From NCBI GenBank assembly GCA_030635145.1, contig DAOVZK010000006.1, forward strand, positions 1 through 64,000: a DNA stretch of 64,000 nucleotides, in the 5' to 3' direction. The stretch's first letter is position 1. Each line of letters opens with the position of its first letter. The DNA is from Planctomycetota bacterium. GTDB lineage: Bacteria > Planctomycetota > Phycisphaerae > SM23-33. Below the pieces are notes generated by a model that was not told the origin of the DNA, made no database searches, and saw only the letters and a program-made list of their open reading frames with translations. Shown in pieces: positions 9,215 to 18,955 of this stretch. Position numbers and translations under genes: made by a program.

Positions 9215-11890
9215 CTATAACTTCCGTGCAACTTCTGAGGTTGTATAGAATTCGAGGATATCGCCTTCCTTGATGTCGTCGTAGCCGCTGATCTTAAGGC
9301 CGCACTCAAGCCCGGCCTTGACTTCGCGGGCATCGTCCTTGACACGTTTGAGGCTGTCCAGCGATCGCTCGTCTTCGACAACGACATTGTTGCGAATGAT
9401 GCGAACTTTGGCGTTGCGATTGACGAGGCCTTCGGTGACGTAGCAACCGGCGATAGTACCGAGCTTCGATGCCTTGAAAGTCTGGCGAATTTCCGCACGG
9501 CCGAGGGTTTCTTCGCGAATTTCCGGTGTCAACTCGCCTTCCATCACACGCTGCATGTCTTCGGTAATCTCGTAAATAACACGATACGCGCGGATGTCGA
9601 CGTTCTTCGCTTCGGCAAGCTTCCTGGCCGGGGCGGCGGCGACAACATTAAACCCGATGATAATCGCACCGGACGCTTCGGCGAGCGTGACGTCGCCCAT
9701 CGTAATCCCCCCGACACCGGTGTGGAGAATGTTGAGCTTAACTTCATCGTTGCCGAGCTTGTTGAGTGTTCCGGTGATCGCTTCAATGGAACCCTGGACG
9801 TCGGCTTTGAGAATAAGCGGGATGGCCATAGTTTGGCCTTCCTCGATTTTCCCGATGAGTTCTTCGAGACTCTTGGGGGCATTGGATGCGGCGTTGAGTG
9901 CTTTGGCGCGATTTTCGCTGCGACGGTGTTCGGCCACGGCGCGGGCTTCGTCGATATCCGAAACGATGTAGAATTTGTCGCCGGCTTCGGGGACGGTGTC
10001 GAGGCCCGTTACAGAAACGGGTGTTGCCGGGCCTGCCTCGGTGATAACCTTGCCCTTGTCGTCGTAGATTTGTCGCACACGGCCGAAACCTTGACCGGCC
10101 AACAACACGTCGCCAACTTTTAATGTACCATCGCGAACCAGCAGCGTCGCCAACGTGCCCCGCCCCGGGTCTATTCGCGATTCGATTACGAACCCGCTTG
10201 CAGGTGCGTCAGGCTCGGCTTTGAGTTCCAGAATTTCAGCCTCCAACGACAGCAGCTCGACGAGTTCGTCAACGCCTTGGCCGGTTTCGGCAGAAGTTTC
10301 GATGACTTCGGTATCACCGCCCCACTGGCGAGGCTGAAGGCCGTACTCGGCAAGCTGGCCCAGAGCACGCTGGACGTTGGCGTTGGAAACGTCAACTTTA
10401 TTCAGCGCGACAACGATAGGAACCTCGGCGGCCTTAGCGTGCGAGATGGCTTCGACGGTTTGCGGCATCACGCCGTCATCGGCAGCAACTACGAGCACGA
10501 CAACGTCGGTCATATTTGCACCGCGGGCGCGCATTTCGGTAAACGCCTCGTGCCCGGGAGTGTCAAGGAACACAACGTGCGCATCGCCTTGGTCGTGGCG
10601 GTAGGAACCGACGGCCTGAGTAATTCCCCCAGCCTCACCACCAGCGACACTGGTGTTGCGGATGCGGTCAAGCAGCGAAGTTTTACCGTGGTCGACGTGG
10701 CCGAGGAAAGTTACTACCGGCGCTCGCGTGGCGATTGTACCTTTTTCGCGTGTGGAGAGTTTCTCGACGAGAAGATCTTCGGGGGTTTGCTCAGTCTGGA
10801 CATCAAGCTCGATGTCGTAGTCGGCGACAACCATTTCGGCCTCGGAAGTTTTGATGACCTGATTGACGGTGGCCATCAAGCCTTCTTCCATGAGCCTCCG
10901 AATAATTATCGCCGCTTTAAGTCCCGTCGCAGCAGAGAGGCTTTTGACGGTGATTGGTTCTTCAATCGGAATTTTGCCCTGTTTCGTGTGTGGGACAATC
11001 CCGCCACCGGAAATAGCTGCGCGGTGCCGTCGCGACGACGACCCGGCGCCTTTGATGCGTTCTGCACGTTCGGCGAGGTCGGCATCGCGCCATTCTTTGA
11101 GTTTTTCACCGACTTCTCGCAATCCGGTTCGCCCGCCTTTGCGGCGTGGGCTGCGGCGGGTGGTTTTCTTGTCGCCGGGTCCGCCTTTTCCGCCAGCGCC
11201 TTTAGCTCCAACACCCGGAGGGGGTACAACACCACCGGTACGATTGCGTTCGTCGGCGAGGCTTACCGGGCCACGCATTCCGCGGCGCGGGGGTCCACCG
11301 GCACCGGCATATCCGCCTTCGCGAGGTCGGGGTCGCGGGATGTAGTCGGGTTTTTCGACGCGAATAACTCGCGGGCCTTTCAGCTGGGCGGGCTTGGGTA
11401 CTACCTGAGGCCCGGCGGGAACGACTGGTTTCGGTTTCGGGTCAGGTTCTGGTTCGGGCGCCGGTTTTTCGGCGACGGGTTCGACAACAGATTCGGTGGG
11501 CGACTCGTCGGTCGCAGCCGGTGGTTCAGTCTCAGCTTCAGGAGCCTTTACTTCAGCGGCCGGTGCCAGTTGCTCGTCTGTCGACTCGGAGGCGGGCGTT
11601 TCAGCATCTTCGGTAACCGCCGCTTCGTCTACCTTCTTCGCAGCGGTTTTGCGTTTGCGAGTTTTCTGCGCCCGCTGGCGAGCTTCGTCAAGATCGACGT
11701 GCTTGGTTAATTCAACGGCAGTGTGATGTGCACTGTCTTCGCTGAACCATTCGCGAATGGTTTCTTCCAGACCGGCGGAAAGCGATGCCATGTGGTTTTT
11801 GACCTCGATTTCCTCGGCGCGACATTTCACAAGAATGTCTTTGCTTTTTACACCCAGTTCTCGAGCTAATTCAAATACACGTGTTGCCAA
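9215..11890 (-). CDS. infB: Translation initiation factor IF-2
   Basis: IF-2 is the GTPase that brings fMet-tRNA to the 30S subunit and promotes subunit joining. The 891-residue protein has an IF2_N module at residues 1-50, a long Ala/Glu/Pro then Arg/Gly-rich linker, and a second IF2_N-like module near 315. The GTPase domain follows near 395, with GHVDHGKTS (G1), DTPGHEAF (G3) and NKVD (G4). The C-terminal beta-barrel domains end in the usual [18 protein letters not shown] segment. The start codon is TTG, preceded four bases away by GGAGGT, which decides the start. It lies 71 bp after nusA and 4 bp before rbfA. Confidence 0.97.
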   Translation of the reverse strand: MATRVFELARELGVKSKDILVKCRAEEIEVKNHMASLSAGLEETIREWFSEDSAHHTAVELTKHVDLDEARQRAQKTRKRKTAAKKVDEAAVTEDAETPASESTDEQLAPAAEVKAPEAETEPPAATDESPTESVVEPVAEKPAPEPEPDPKPKPVVPAGPQVVPKPAQLKGPRVIRVEKPDYIPRPRPREGGYAGAGGPPRRGMRGPVSLADERNRTGGVVPPPGVGAKGAGGKGGPGDKKTTRRSPRRKGGRTGLREVGEKLKEWRDADLAERAERIKGAGSSSRRHRAAISGGGIVPHTKQGKIPIEEPITVKSLSAATGLKAAIIIRRLMEEGLMATVNQVIKTSEAEMVVADYDIELDVQTEQTPEDLLVEKLSTREKGTIATRAPVVTFLGHVDHGKTSLLDRIRNTSVAGGEAGGITQAVGSYRHDQGDAHVVFLDTPGHEAFTEMRARGANMTDVVVLVVAADDGVMPQTVEAISHAKAAEVPIVVALNKVDVSNANVQRALGQLAEYGLQPRQWGGDTEVIETSAETGQGVDELVELLSLEAEILELKAEPDAPASGFVIESRIDPGRGTLATLLVRDGTLKVGDVLLAGQGFGRVRQIYDDKGKVITEAGPATPVSVTGLDTVPEAGDKFYIVSDIDEARAVAEHRRSENRAKALNAASNAPKSLEELIGKIEEGQTMAIPLILKADVQGSIEAITGTLNKLGNDEVKLNILHTGVGGITMGDVTLAEASGAIIIGFNVVAAAPARKLAEAKNVDIRAYRVIYEITEDMQRVMEGELTPEIREETLGRAEIRQTFKASKLGTIAGCYVTEGLVNRNAKVRIIRNNVVVEDERSLDSLKRVKDDAREVKAGLECGLKISGYDDIKEGDILEFYTTSEVARKL

Positions 11891-11961
11891 AAGAACCTCC
11901 GGTCACTAGTTGGCGTTTTCAAAATTTTAAAACTACGACTTACCACTTACCGCCGGATACG

Positions 11962-13416
11962 TTACGCCTCGTCGGTTTGTGGTTTGGTTTCATCGGAAAC
12001 CGATGTTTGCTCGGCGGATTCGTCCGCGGGAGCATCTTGCACTTGTTCGTCCGGCGATTCGCCCGCCGCTTCTTCGGTTGGCGCGTCGGTAGTCTCATCC
12101 GCAGCAACTTCTTCTGCTGGTGCGTCGTCGGTTGGCGCGTCGGGAGCAACTTCTTCGGCTGCGACTTCTTCCGTTGCAACCTGCTCATCTGCAACCACAT
12201 CCGGGGCCTTGGCGGTCTTGGTATCATCCGGGGCTTTGGCGCTTTGATCTTTTTTGGCCTGTGCCTGAGCCTCAGCTACCCGTTTTGCTTCTTCGGCACA
12301 ACGGATGACGATTTTCTGCGCCATTTCCTGTTCCATGTTCAGTTCGTTGACCAGCGGTTCGGGGCCGACCTCTTCAACATCCATAACCGAAACCATGCCC
12401 ATCGCCACGATCTGATCGACAACCGTCGAATCGACACCGTCAATCGACCGCAGGGCCTTTTCGAGGATGTCCAAACCGTTATTGAATTCCACGGGGGTAA
12501 GGATATCGATGTCCCAGCCGGTCAGCCTTGCTGCCAGCCGCACGTTTTGTCCGCGTTTTCCGATTGCCAGCGACAGCTGATCGTCGGTAACTACGACGGT
12601 GGCACGGCTGAGTTCGAAACCGAGCGAAATTTCCGCGACCTCGGCCGGTTTGAGAGAATTGGCGATCAGCAATTTCGACGATTCATTCCAGCGAACGATG
12701 TCAATTTTCTCACCGCCGAGTTCGTCGACGATATTCTTGATACGGCTGCCGCGAATTCCAACGCAGGCACCGACGGCATCGACTTTTGGGTCGAGCGACG
12801 TGACAGCTACCTTGGTGCGGTAACCCGCCTCGCGGGCCAGCATCTTGATGTCGATAATCTGCTCGGAAACTTCGGGAACTTCCAGCTCGAACAACGCGCG
12901 AATGAAATCCGGGTGCGTTCGCGACAAGATAATTTTAACGTTACCCGGTGCCTCGCGTACATCCAGCACCATCGCGCGAATTCTCTCTTCGGGCTTGTGC
13001 GAATCACCGGGAATCTGTTCGCCTTTTGGCAGCAGCGCTTCGCAGCGGTCAAGCTCGACGACCAGCGATCCGCCTTCCCAGCGAGCGACGCGGCCGGTAA
13101 CGATCTGGCCCTTGCGCTCGAGGTATTCGTCGTAAATGCTTCCGCGTTCGGCTTCGCGGATTCGTTGGATCATTACCTGCTTGGCGGTTTGGGCGGCAAT
13201 GCGGCCGAGATCGCGCACGGACATCGACTCGCCGTTAACCATCGCGATAATGCTGCCGTTAGAGCGGTCAATGACAACTGAAATCTCGTCGTCAACGTCG
13301 TTGGCCTTGCGAATAGCCGAACACATCGCCACTTCAAGATCCTCGAACACGGTCTCGGGATCAATATTCTTCTCCCGGCCGATGCTTTCCACTATGCGAA
13401 GCAGTTCTTGATTCAT
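11962..13416 (-). CDS. nusA: Transcription termination/antitermination factor NusA
   Basis: NusA binds RNA polymerase and controls pausing, termination and antitermination. The 484-residue protein has the N-terminal polymerase-binding domain (MNQELLRIVESIGREKNIDP), an S1 domain near residues 135-200 (VTGRVARWEGGSLVVELD), and two KH domains with VGACVGIRGSRIKNI and LAIGKRGQNVRLAARL. A helical segment around 370-410 (SIDGVDSTVVDQI) is followed by an Ala/Glu/Thr-rich acidic tail. The track start at 13647 runs through non-coding leader; the ATG at 13416 fits the family. It heads nusA-infB-rbfA. The gene rimP, which precedes nusA in many bacteria, is not upstream. Confidence 0.95.
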   Translation of the reverse strand: MNQELLRIVESIGREKNIDPETVFEDLEVAMCSAIRKANDVDDEISVVIDRSNGSIIAMVNGESMSVRDLGRIAAQTAKQVMIQRIREAERGSIYDEYLERKGQIVTGRVARWEGGSLVVELDRCEALLPKGEQIPGDSHKPEERIRAMVLDVREAPGNVKIILSRTHPDFIRALFELEVPEVSEQIIDIKMLAREAGYRTKVAVTSLDPKVDAVGACVGIRGSRIKNIVDELGGEKIDIVRWNESSKLLIANSLKPAEVAEISLGFELSRATVVVTDDQLSLAIGKRGQNVRLAARLTGWDIDILTPVEFNNGLDILEKALRSIDGVDSTVVDQIVAMGMVSVMDVEEVGPEPLVNELNMEQEMAQKIVIRCAEEAKRVAEAQAQAKKDQSAKAPDDTKTAKAPDVVADEQVATEEVAAEEVAPDAPTDDAPAEEVAADETTDAPTEEAAGESPDEQVQDAPADESAEQTSVSDETKPQTDEA

Positions 13417-13523
13417 GTTTCTTATTTCCCGTCTATAAACTTCTGCAGGCCTTACCGCCGATCCCGGCAACACCCGACAACTGCCAAATAAATCCGTATC
13501 AATCCGTACATCCCTATAAACAC

Positions 13524-13551
13524 AAAAAAAGCGGGTTGTTATGCCCACTTT
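13524..13551 (-). terminator. Terminator-like hairpin in the nusA leader
   Basis: On the minus strand AAAGTGGG, the eight-base loop CATAACAA and CCCGCTTT form an 8-bp stem (one G-T pair) followed directly by a run of T. It lies about 110 bp before the nusA ATG, so it would stop transcription entering nusA unless bypassed. That makes it an attenuator candidate, or the end of a small RNA. Confidence 0.55.
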
Positions 13552-13634
13552 CAAAAGCGTCAAGCTCCGACTGTCAGACGACCCACCGCCAAACGCGACA
13601 AGTGCGCGCAGACGACAGACCGCCCACAATCTAT

Positions 13635-13697
13635 CCGGGTGGACCAAGCAAACACGCTGCTCCTGTCCGCCCGATGGGCGATATCAACCTGACCCGA
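13635..13697 (-). ncRNA. Candidate structured RNA in the nusA leader
   Basis: Read on the minus strand, TCGGGT and ACCCGG can close a junction that contains two further hairpins. One is CGCCC-ATC-GGGCG. The other is GGAC ... GTCC enclosing AGCA ... TGCT. The pairings are seen directly; the fold and its conservation were not computed. It sits about 220 bases upstream of the nusA start, ahead of a terminator-like hairpin, so a leader or attenuator role is inferred. It does not match any RNA family I can name. Confidence 0.35.
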
Positions 13698-13935
13698 GAC
13701 CGCATCACCGGTTCGAGCCCTTTACAAACAGGCTTTTTGTCACGACAGTGACTCCATGCCCGGTTACCTCTTACAAAAGTCCAATTCCAATAGAGCAGCT
13801 CCAGTTACCCGCACCGCAAAGCACGAATTCCAGAAAGCTGCACAAACCCTACCTCGGGTACTGCAACATCCAGGCAGCACTCAACGATAAGAACAACCGG
13901 AGAATTTTACGACACTAACCCGAAGTGGTCAATAC

Positions 13936-13957
13936 AAAAGCGGTAGTTCTCGCTTTT
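13936..13957 (+). terminator. Short hairpin with T-run ahead of miaA
   Basis: AAAAGCG, loop GTAGTTCT and CGCTTTT make a 7-bp stem continuing into TTTTTT on the plus strand. It could end plus-strand transcription from an unseen upstream source, or work on the opposite strand, because the 5' arm starts with an A-run. Confidence 0.4.
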
Positions 13958-14063
13958 TTATCCACTTGCGAATAAAAATGTTATCGGACCCAAAGACGTT
14001 TTTTCTGCATCTGGATTGGGATTTATCACTGTCATAATTCGCGTGGTTGGATAAAATCGGGGC

Positions 14064-14990
14064 GTGGAAAAGTTATACTTCATTTTGGGCTGCACCGCAT
14101 GCGGTAAAGCTGCGGTCGGGCGACAGCTTGCCCGCCAACTAGGTGCGCACATTCTAAGTGTAGATTCCATGAAAATTTACCGGCGAATGAACATCGGCAC
14201 AGCTACTCCTTCGCAGGCTGCGCAGCAGGAAATTCCGCATCACGGAATCGACCTCGTCGAACCCAGCGAACCATTCTCCGTCGCCCAGTACATAACCGCC
14301 GCCGACACCGCTATCGCCGCCATCCGCCAGCAAGGTGCAATTCCCCTAGCTATTGGCGGCACAAGCCTTTATATCAAGGCTCTGTCTGAGGGGCTGTTCG
14401 AGGGGCCTCCCGGTGACCCGCAATATCGCGAGGAACTCAAGCGGCGGATCGAGGCCGAGACTGCTACCGGGTTGCACGAGGAATTGGCCCGCGTCGACCC
14501 CGTATCAGCAGAGCGGATTCATCCGAACGACGAAAAACGCCTGATTCGTGCGTTGGAGGTGTTTCACCAGACCGGAACCCCTATCAGCCAGCTGCAAACG
14601 CAGTGGGACTCCGCTGAAAAACGCTACGAATGTGTGATGATCGCCCTGCGGCGCGAAAAAGAGTCGCAGTCGCGGCGCATAAATGCCCGCGTTAAGAAAA
14701 TGGTCGAAATGGGCCTGCTCGACGAAGTCAAATCGCTGCTGGCAGAGCCCCCACCGCTCAGCCGTCAAGCCGCACAAGCCGTTGGCTACGCGGAAGTTAT
14801 ATCGCACTTAAGGGGCGAGCTTACCTTCGACAAGGCTGTCGAGAAAATCAAGATCAACACCCGCCGCCTCGCCAAAAAGCAGCGAACCTGGCACCGCCGC
14901 TGGGCCACCGTGCAATGGTTCGATATTCCCGACGACGAATCGCCCCAAGTCACAGCTGGGCGCATCCTAAAAGAGGTGAATTTTGAGTGA
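14064..14990 (+). CDS. miaA: tRNA dimethylallyltransferase
   Basis: MiaA adds a dimethylallyl group to N6 of A37 in tRNAs that read codons starting with U. The 308-residue protein has the family order: a P-loop, VDSMKIYRRMNIGTA (substrate-binding DSxQ-like region), IAIGGTSLYIKAL-type segment, ALEVFHQTGTPIS, and the late QAVGYAEV and NTRRLAKKQRTWHRR segments. The P-loop is odd: GCTACGKAA where GPTASGKT/S is usual, so the residue after the Lys is Ala instead of Ser/Thr. The rest of the enzyme is normal. Its last eight bases overlap tadA, so two tRNA-modification genes form one unit. Confidence 0.93.
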   Translation: MEKLYFILGCTACGKAAVGRQLARQLGAHILSVDSMKIYRRMNIGTATPSQAAQQEIPHHGIDLVEPSEPFSVAQYITAADTAIAAIRQQGAIPLAIGGTSLYIKALSEGLFEGPPGDPQYREELKRRIEAETATGLHEELARVDPVSAERIHPNDEKRLIRALEVFHQTGTPISQLQTQWDSAEKRYECVMIALRREKESQSRRINARVKKMVEMGLLDEVKSLLAEPPPLSRQAAQAVGYAEVISHLRGELTFDKAVEKIKINTRRLAKKQRTWHRRWATVQWFDIPDDESPQVTAGRILKEVNFE

Positions 14991-15468
14991 CCGCAACGAC
15001 ATTTCGCACCAGGACGCCGAATTCATGGCTGCGGCGCTGTCGCAAGCCCAGACGGCCGCGGAAATTGGCGAGGTTCCGATCGGGGCCGTCATCGTTCGCG
15101 ACGGAAAAATCATCGCCGCCGGGCACAATACGCGAATTATCGACACCGACCCGACCGGCCACGCCGAAATCGTCGCGATCCGCCGCGCCGCCGACACCTT
15201 GGGCGACTGGCGACTCAGCGGCTGTACGCTCTACGTCACACTGGAACCCTGCTGCATGTGCGCCGGGGCGATCGTGTTGTCGCGAATTGACCGACTGGTT
15301 TACGGAACCCCCGACCCCAAGGCCGGGGCCGTCGATACGTTGTTTAAACTTTGCACCGACGAACGACTGAACCATCGCGTGGAAATTACCCGCAGTGTGA
15401 TGCAGCAGCAGTGCGCCGAAATCCTCACAGCCTTCTTCAAAGCCCAACGCGCACTGGGGAAAAAGTAA
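14983..15468 (+). CDS. tadA: tRNA-specific adenosine deaminase
   Basis: TadA converts A34 to inosine in the tRNA-Arg(ACG) anticodon and is normally essential. The zinc-deaminase motifs are intact: HAEIVAI (zinc His and proton-shuttle Glu) and PCCMCAGAI (two zinc Cys). RIDRLVYGTPDPKAGA is typical of the family. Length is 161 residues. The start is TTG at 14983, just after AAGAGGTGA, and overlaps the end of miaA by eight bases, pointing to translational coupling. Confidence 0.94.
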   Translation: MSDRNDISHQDAEFMAAALSQAQTAAEIGEVPIGAVIVRDGKIIAAGHNTRIIDTDPTGHAEIVAIRRAADTLGDWRLSGCTLYVTLEPCCMCAGAIVLSRIDRLVYGTPDPKAGAVDTLFKLCTDERLNHRVEITRSVMQQQCAEILTAFFKAQRALGKK

Positions 15469-15519
15469 AAATCTTCACCACAAAAGAACGCATGAACACA
15501 AAGATAAATTTTGTAGGTT

Positions 15520-18500
15520 TCATTCGCCTCGTTCGGGATTTTTTGCTTTTGGCGTCTTGAAGTGGCGGTTGTATAACCAGCTGGCGGCAACGAGCAGCAT
15601 CCCAAGCCCGAGGAATGACAATATGCGGTAGGCTGCGTCTACCCCGCGCATATCGACGACGAATACTTTTCCGAGCGTGATGAGGAAAACGCAAATCGCA
15701 AAATATCGCAGCCCCGGAAAATTGCGAACGAAACCCCACACCAGCATCGCTGTCGCACAAAGCGCCCACCACAAACTCAGGCCCATTTGCAGCGCCTTAC
15801 CCGAGTCTGCCAGCTGTGATGATCGCATCAGCACAACGCGGTCGATTTCGAAGCTTCCGCCCCACAGCACAACGAACCACGCACCAAGCCCAAGCGCGAT
15901 TGCTATCGCGGGTAACATGAATATCTCGCGCCACTTGCTCAGGACATTCAGCGAGCCCATGAGCACCGCGATTACCAACCCACCGACTATCGACCAGTTG
16001 AAAATCACCGCCGACTCCAGGTCGCACCCGTATTCAACTTTGCAGAACAGCAGATCGTGGAACATCCATTTGACAGCTCCGACTACAAGCAGTAGCGCCG
16101 CCAGCTGTATTGCCATGCGTTGCCGCAACACCAGCGCCAAAACGACCACGATTTTTGCTGCCACCAGCACGCACCACGTCGACGGGATCGATGGAAGCTC
16201 GATGATGCAGCGAACACAAAACATCGCCGCCGCTACATAAAAGAATCCCATTCCCAGCGTGTCTTCAATGTCGTGATTTTTCACGGGGCGGCCGACCTGC
16301 AGTATTGTTCCGATTGCAAGCATGCTCAGGGCAAGCCCGGTGGCGATTACCAGTGCGTTTGATATCCCCACGCCCCCGACGGAGAAGCACGTGTCGAAGA
16401 CGGCGGGGTTGTATTGCAGTTCGTAACCGAGGAAATGAATCACAGCTGCGCCGGTGGCAACGACGGGCATGAGCAGCAGCAGGATGTTATTCCATTTTTT
16501 CGCGAGCAACATCATCGCCAACCCGATTCCCGCCCAGGAGACAGTCGTAGCGGTGTTGTCGAATTGAATTCCCGCGGCGAACATCAGCAACGCAAGCCCT
16601 TGGATGAAATACGCGGTGGCGAGCACAGTCAATCCGCGCCGCTGCAAAATCAGCGACAGCACCGCAGCCCCCGCAGACAGTCCAAATGTATAGATCCCCA
16701 TCCCGCGGCCGATGAATTCCAAACCGAGAAAATACGTCGACGCAAACATTCCGCCCGTCAGCAAAAACGACATCGCGGTGTCGACGTGCAAGTTGCTCCA
16801 TGACATTTTCCGCAGCGAACGAAGCAAAACGTCGCACGTGAAAATGGCAAAGTAAATCCATATCCAGACGCTGTACTGAATCGTCAACTCAACTGTCAAC
16901 GGTTTATAAGTAGTCCACCAAGTGGTCATCATCGTCAGGATAATTCCAAGGGCTGTCCACAGCAGTGCGACAACTCTCGTTTCGTTGAGTTTCAGCAGCA
17001 AGTACAACCCCAGGACGATTACGTTCAGGGCGCAGAGCTGCGGTAGAATTTCGGCGGCGGGAATTTGCAGCACCAGCGACCACATCAGTACCATCAGCAG
17101 ACCCGGTGCGAGAATGCAAACGGCGGGGAGGTATCGTTGAGTGATTTTTCGCGACAGCTGTCCGTAGAGAACGTACCCCACGAACAGGCCCATTGACACC
17201 CATCCCAGAACGACGATCATCACATGCGATTCGTTGCCCATCTGATTGCAGGCTGCGGTAAATCCCATCATCGTTGTGACAATCGCAAACAGCGATAGAT
17301 TTTTGTACCGCGTACCCCACAGCGAAATCCCCAGCAGGGCGGCCTGCAGAACCAGCGTGAAGCTCAGCAACACGGGATTGCTAAAACCAACAGAGTTCCA
17401 CAGCACCATTCCCAAAATCGCCGGTACGCCGATTAGATAGTATGCAGCACCGCGTGCAGAACGGCCGAGCTTTTCGGCGATGCATGTAATCGAGAAGCAT
17501 GCAACCAACGACGCCCACGAGAAAATGCCCAGCTCGGTTAAGGTCGGTTCGCTATAGGCGATAGCAGCGAAGAACGCATAAGTGGTGAGAATAAATCCAA
17601 TCGCGGCGAAGCCCCGCCATCGCTTGTGCAGCAGCGAAAGCGGCTGCAGGATAATTTGCAACACCAGTGCGAAACTCAGCAATGTCACCACCGAGTACTC
17701 GGCTCTGATCCAAAGGGTCATCGCCAGAAGACTTGTAATTCGCATCAATATATCCGCATATAAGAAGTTTGCTTTGGTCAGCCGCGTTGACAGCACGGCG
17801 TATGCGATGAAGGCAGCGAGATACAGCCAGCTGAAGACGGCCGTTACCGGCAGGGACGAGTCGGCGGCTCCGAGAAACTGCGCTGCCCATCCGCCGATCA
17901 GCACGATCGTTCCGCCAAGCGCGATGGCACTTAGCGGGAACCATTTTTTCAGCAATCCAAGCCCCAGAAAACCAAGGTCGACGGCGAGGATGTACACCAT
18001 CAGTTCCCGCTGGCGGTTTACACCACTGGACAGCAGTATGGGCGTGGCAAGCGCACCGACAAGCGCGATGACTGCGCAGAATATCATGCCCGTTCGCAGC
18101 GAAAGCGCAATACCAAGAATTGTAACGGCGATCATCGCGGCGAAGGCGACATTCTCGCTGATGATATTGTAGTCCGGGAACAACCCATTGGGACTTGCCG
18201 CCCAACTCGTCAGGTATAATCCCACAACACCAAGGGCGAACATGCCCCCAGCGAAAAATCGCAGCCCGCGGCGCAAAGTTATTTCGCCGATCGCGAGTAC
18301 GATGAATCCGGCGATTGCTCCGACGAGGCATCGCATCGGCGGGGTTGGGACGATCCACCCTTTGTCATATGCCAGCTTGAAGAAAAACACACCAGCCAAA
18401 AGCGACACGATAATCCCCGCTACGAGGAACCATTTTTGCCCGATCTGTTGCTCAAAACTCTTTTCAGGTTCATCGCTGCGTTTGGGCTTTGCGACGGGCG

Positions 18501-18837
18501 GTTCAGGGATTTTTACTTCGGGTTTGGCGGCGACGAATTTCTCCGCCTCGAGTTCGGGTGGAATAAACGCAGGCGTTTCGATCTTGCGCGGTTTCTCGAC
18601 TTGAGGTTGTGGTTCGGGAGCCTTTACCTTCGTTGGAGCTGCCGGAGCCACTGGCGCCGCCGGAATCGCGGGAGCTTTCGGTGGGGCCGGTGGAGTTTGC
18701 GGCAGCGGTGGTGGCGTGACCACCGGTTTACCGGTAATCGAATTTATCATCTGCTCCAAACGTTCCAGCCGCTGTTGCATGTCCTGCAGGGTTTTCAAAA
18801 AATCCTGCCCGCCGCTATCACCGCTCTGCTGATTCAT
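15520..18837 (-). CDS. DUF2339 multi-span membrane protein
   Basis: This 1105-residue protein has a coiled N-terminus (LQDMQQRLERLEQMINSI) and a Pro/Ala-rich linker. EQQIGQKWFLVAGIIVSL follows at about residue 130, the characteristic entry to the DUF2339 membrane domain. From there to the end it is a long run of roughly 25-30 hydrophobic segments, finishing with the basic tail FKTPKAKNPERGE. The family is widespread and of unknown function; some members have been linked to cell-surface polymer or stress phenotypes, but nothing here supports a specific job. Start ATG at 18837 follows GATGAGGT. It converges on tadA and diverges from nothing obvious; it is probably monocistronic. Confidence 0.88.
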   Translation of the reverse strand: MNQQSGDSGGQDFLKTLQDMQQRLERLEQMINSITGKPVVTPPPLPQTPPAPPKAPAIPAAPVAPAAPTKVKAPEPQPQVEKPRKIETPAFIPPELEAEKFVAAKPEVKIPEPPVAKPKRSDEPEKSFEQQIGQKWFLVAGIIVSLLAGVFFFKLAYDKGWIVPTPPMRCLVGAIAGFIVLAIGEITLRRGLRFFAGGMFALGVVGLYLTSWAASPNGLFPDYNIISENVAFAAMIAVTILGIALSLRTGMIFCAVIALVGALATPILLSSGVNRQRELMVYILAVDLGFLGLGLLKKWFPLSAIALGGTIVLIGGWAAQFLGAADSSLPVTAVFSWLYLAAFIAYAVLSTRLTKANFLYADILMRITSLLAMTLWIRAEYSVVTLLSFALVLQIILQPLSLLHKRWRGFAAIGFILTTYAFFAAIAYSEPTLTELGIFSWASLVACFSITCIAEKLGRSARGAAYYLIGVPAILGMVLWNSVGFSNPVLLSFTLVLQAALLGISLWGTRYKNLSLFAIVTTMMGFTAACNQMGNESHVMIVVLGWVSMGLFVGYVLYGQLSRKITQRYLPAVCILAPGLLMVLMWSLVLQIPAAEILPQLCALNVIVLGLYLLLKLNETRVVALLWTALGIILTMMTTWWTTYKPLTVELTIQYSVWIWIYFAIFTCDVLLRSLRKMSWSNLHVDTAMSFLLTGGMFASTYFLGLEFIGRGMGIYTFGLSAGAAVLSLILQRRGLTVLATAYFIQGLALLMFAAGIQFDNTATTVSWAGIGLAMMLLAKKWNNILLLLMPVVATGAAVIHFLGYELQYNPAVFDTCFSVGGVGISNALVIATGLALSMLAIGTILQVGRPVKNHDIEDTLGMGFFYVAAAMFCVRCIIELPSIPSTWCVLVAAKIVVVLALVLRQRMAIQLAALLLVVGAVKWMFHDLLFCKVEYGCDLESAVIFNWSIVGGLVIAVLMGSLNVLSKWREIFMLPAIAIALGLGAWFVVLWGGSFEIDRVVLMRSSQLADSGKALQMGLSLWWALCATAMLVWGFVRNFPGLRYFAICVFLITLGKVFVVDMRGVDAAYRILSFLGLGMLLVAASWLYNRHFKTPKAKNPERGE

Positions 18838-18955
18838 ACACCAACCTCATCAAAAAAGTTTTCTTGCTGCATGGTTGGGTTTTAGAAAACCCCGAACGTA
18901 AACATTGTACGCATCACGATAGTTACATACCAGAATGCTTTGGATGTGCGCGGGA

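Larger units (their letters stand above)
13417..14063. other. Long divergent intergenic region with structured nusA leader
   Basis: The region between nusA (minus) and miaA (plus) is 647 bp. No ORF in it resembles RimP or any other family. On the minus strand it holds a structured block (13635-13697), then a terminator-like hairpin (13524-13551), then about 110 bases with AATCCGTATCAATCCGTAC-like repeat sequence before nusA. The plus side carries a short hairpin at 13936-13957. Promoters must exist for both directions but none could be assigned securely. Confidence 0.6.

Noticed and set aside
10277-11710. 477-residue plus-strand ORF
   Set aside because: It is the antisense shadow of infB, caused by codon bias; low complexity (Phe/Gly/Arg) and no domains.
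11881-13281. 466-residue plus-strand ORF
   Set aside because: Antisense shadow of nusA; no motifs.
13650-13720. Minus-strand GGTCAGG ... GGAGCAGC, recalling SRP RNA helix 8
   Set aside because: The two motifs are 24 bases apart with a different stem between, where the SRP helix has a short GNRA-capped stem. Flanking arms do not pair as in SRP RNA.
13700-13720. GGTTCGAGCCC, resembling a tRNA T-arm
   Set aside because: The bases on either side cannot form the 5-bp T stem, and no acceptor or anticodon arms are present.
13541-13918. 125-residue plus-strand ORF upstream of nusA
   Set aside because: No family features, Pro/Thr/Arg-rich composition typical of a chance frame, and it runs through the structured leader.
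15469-15519. ACCACAAAAGAACGCATGAACACAAAG near tadA as a regulatory site
   Set aside because: It resembles a common simple intergenic repeat and lies between convergent stops.
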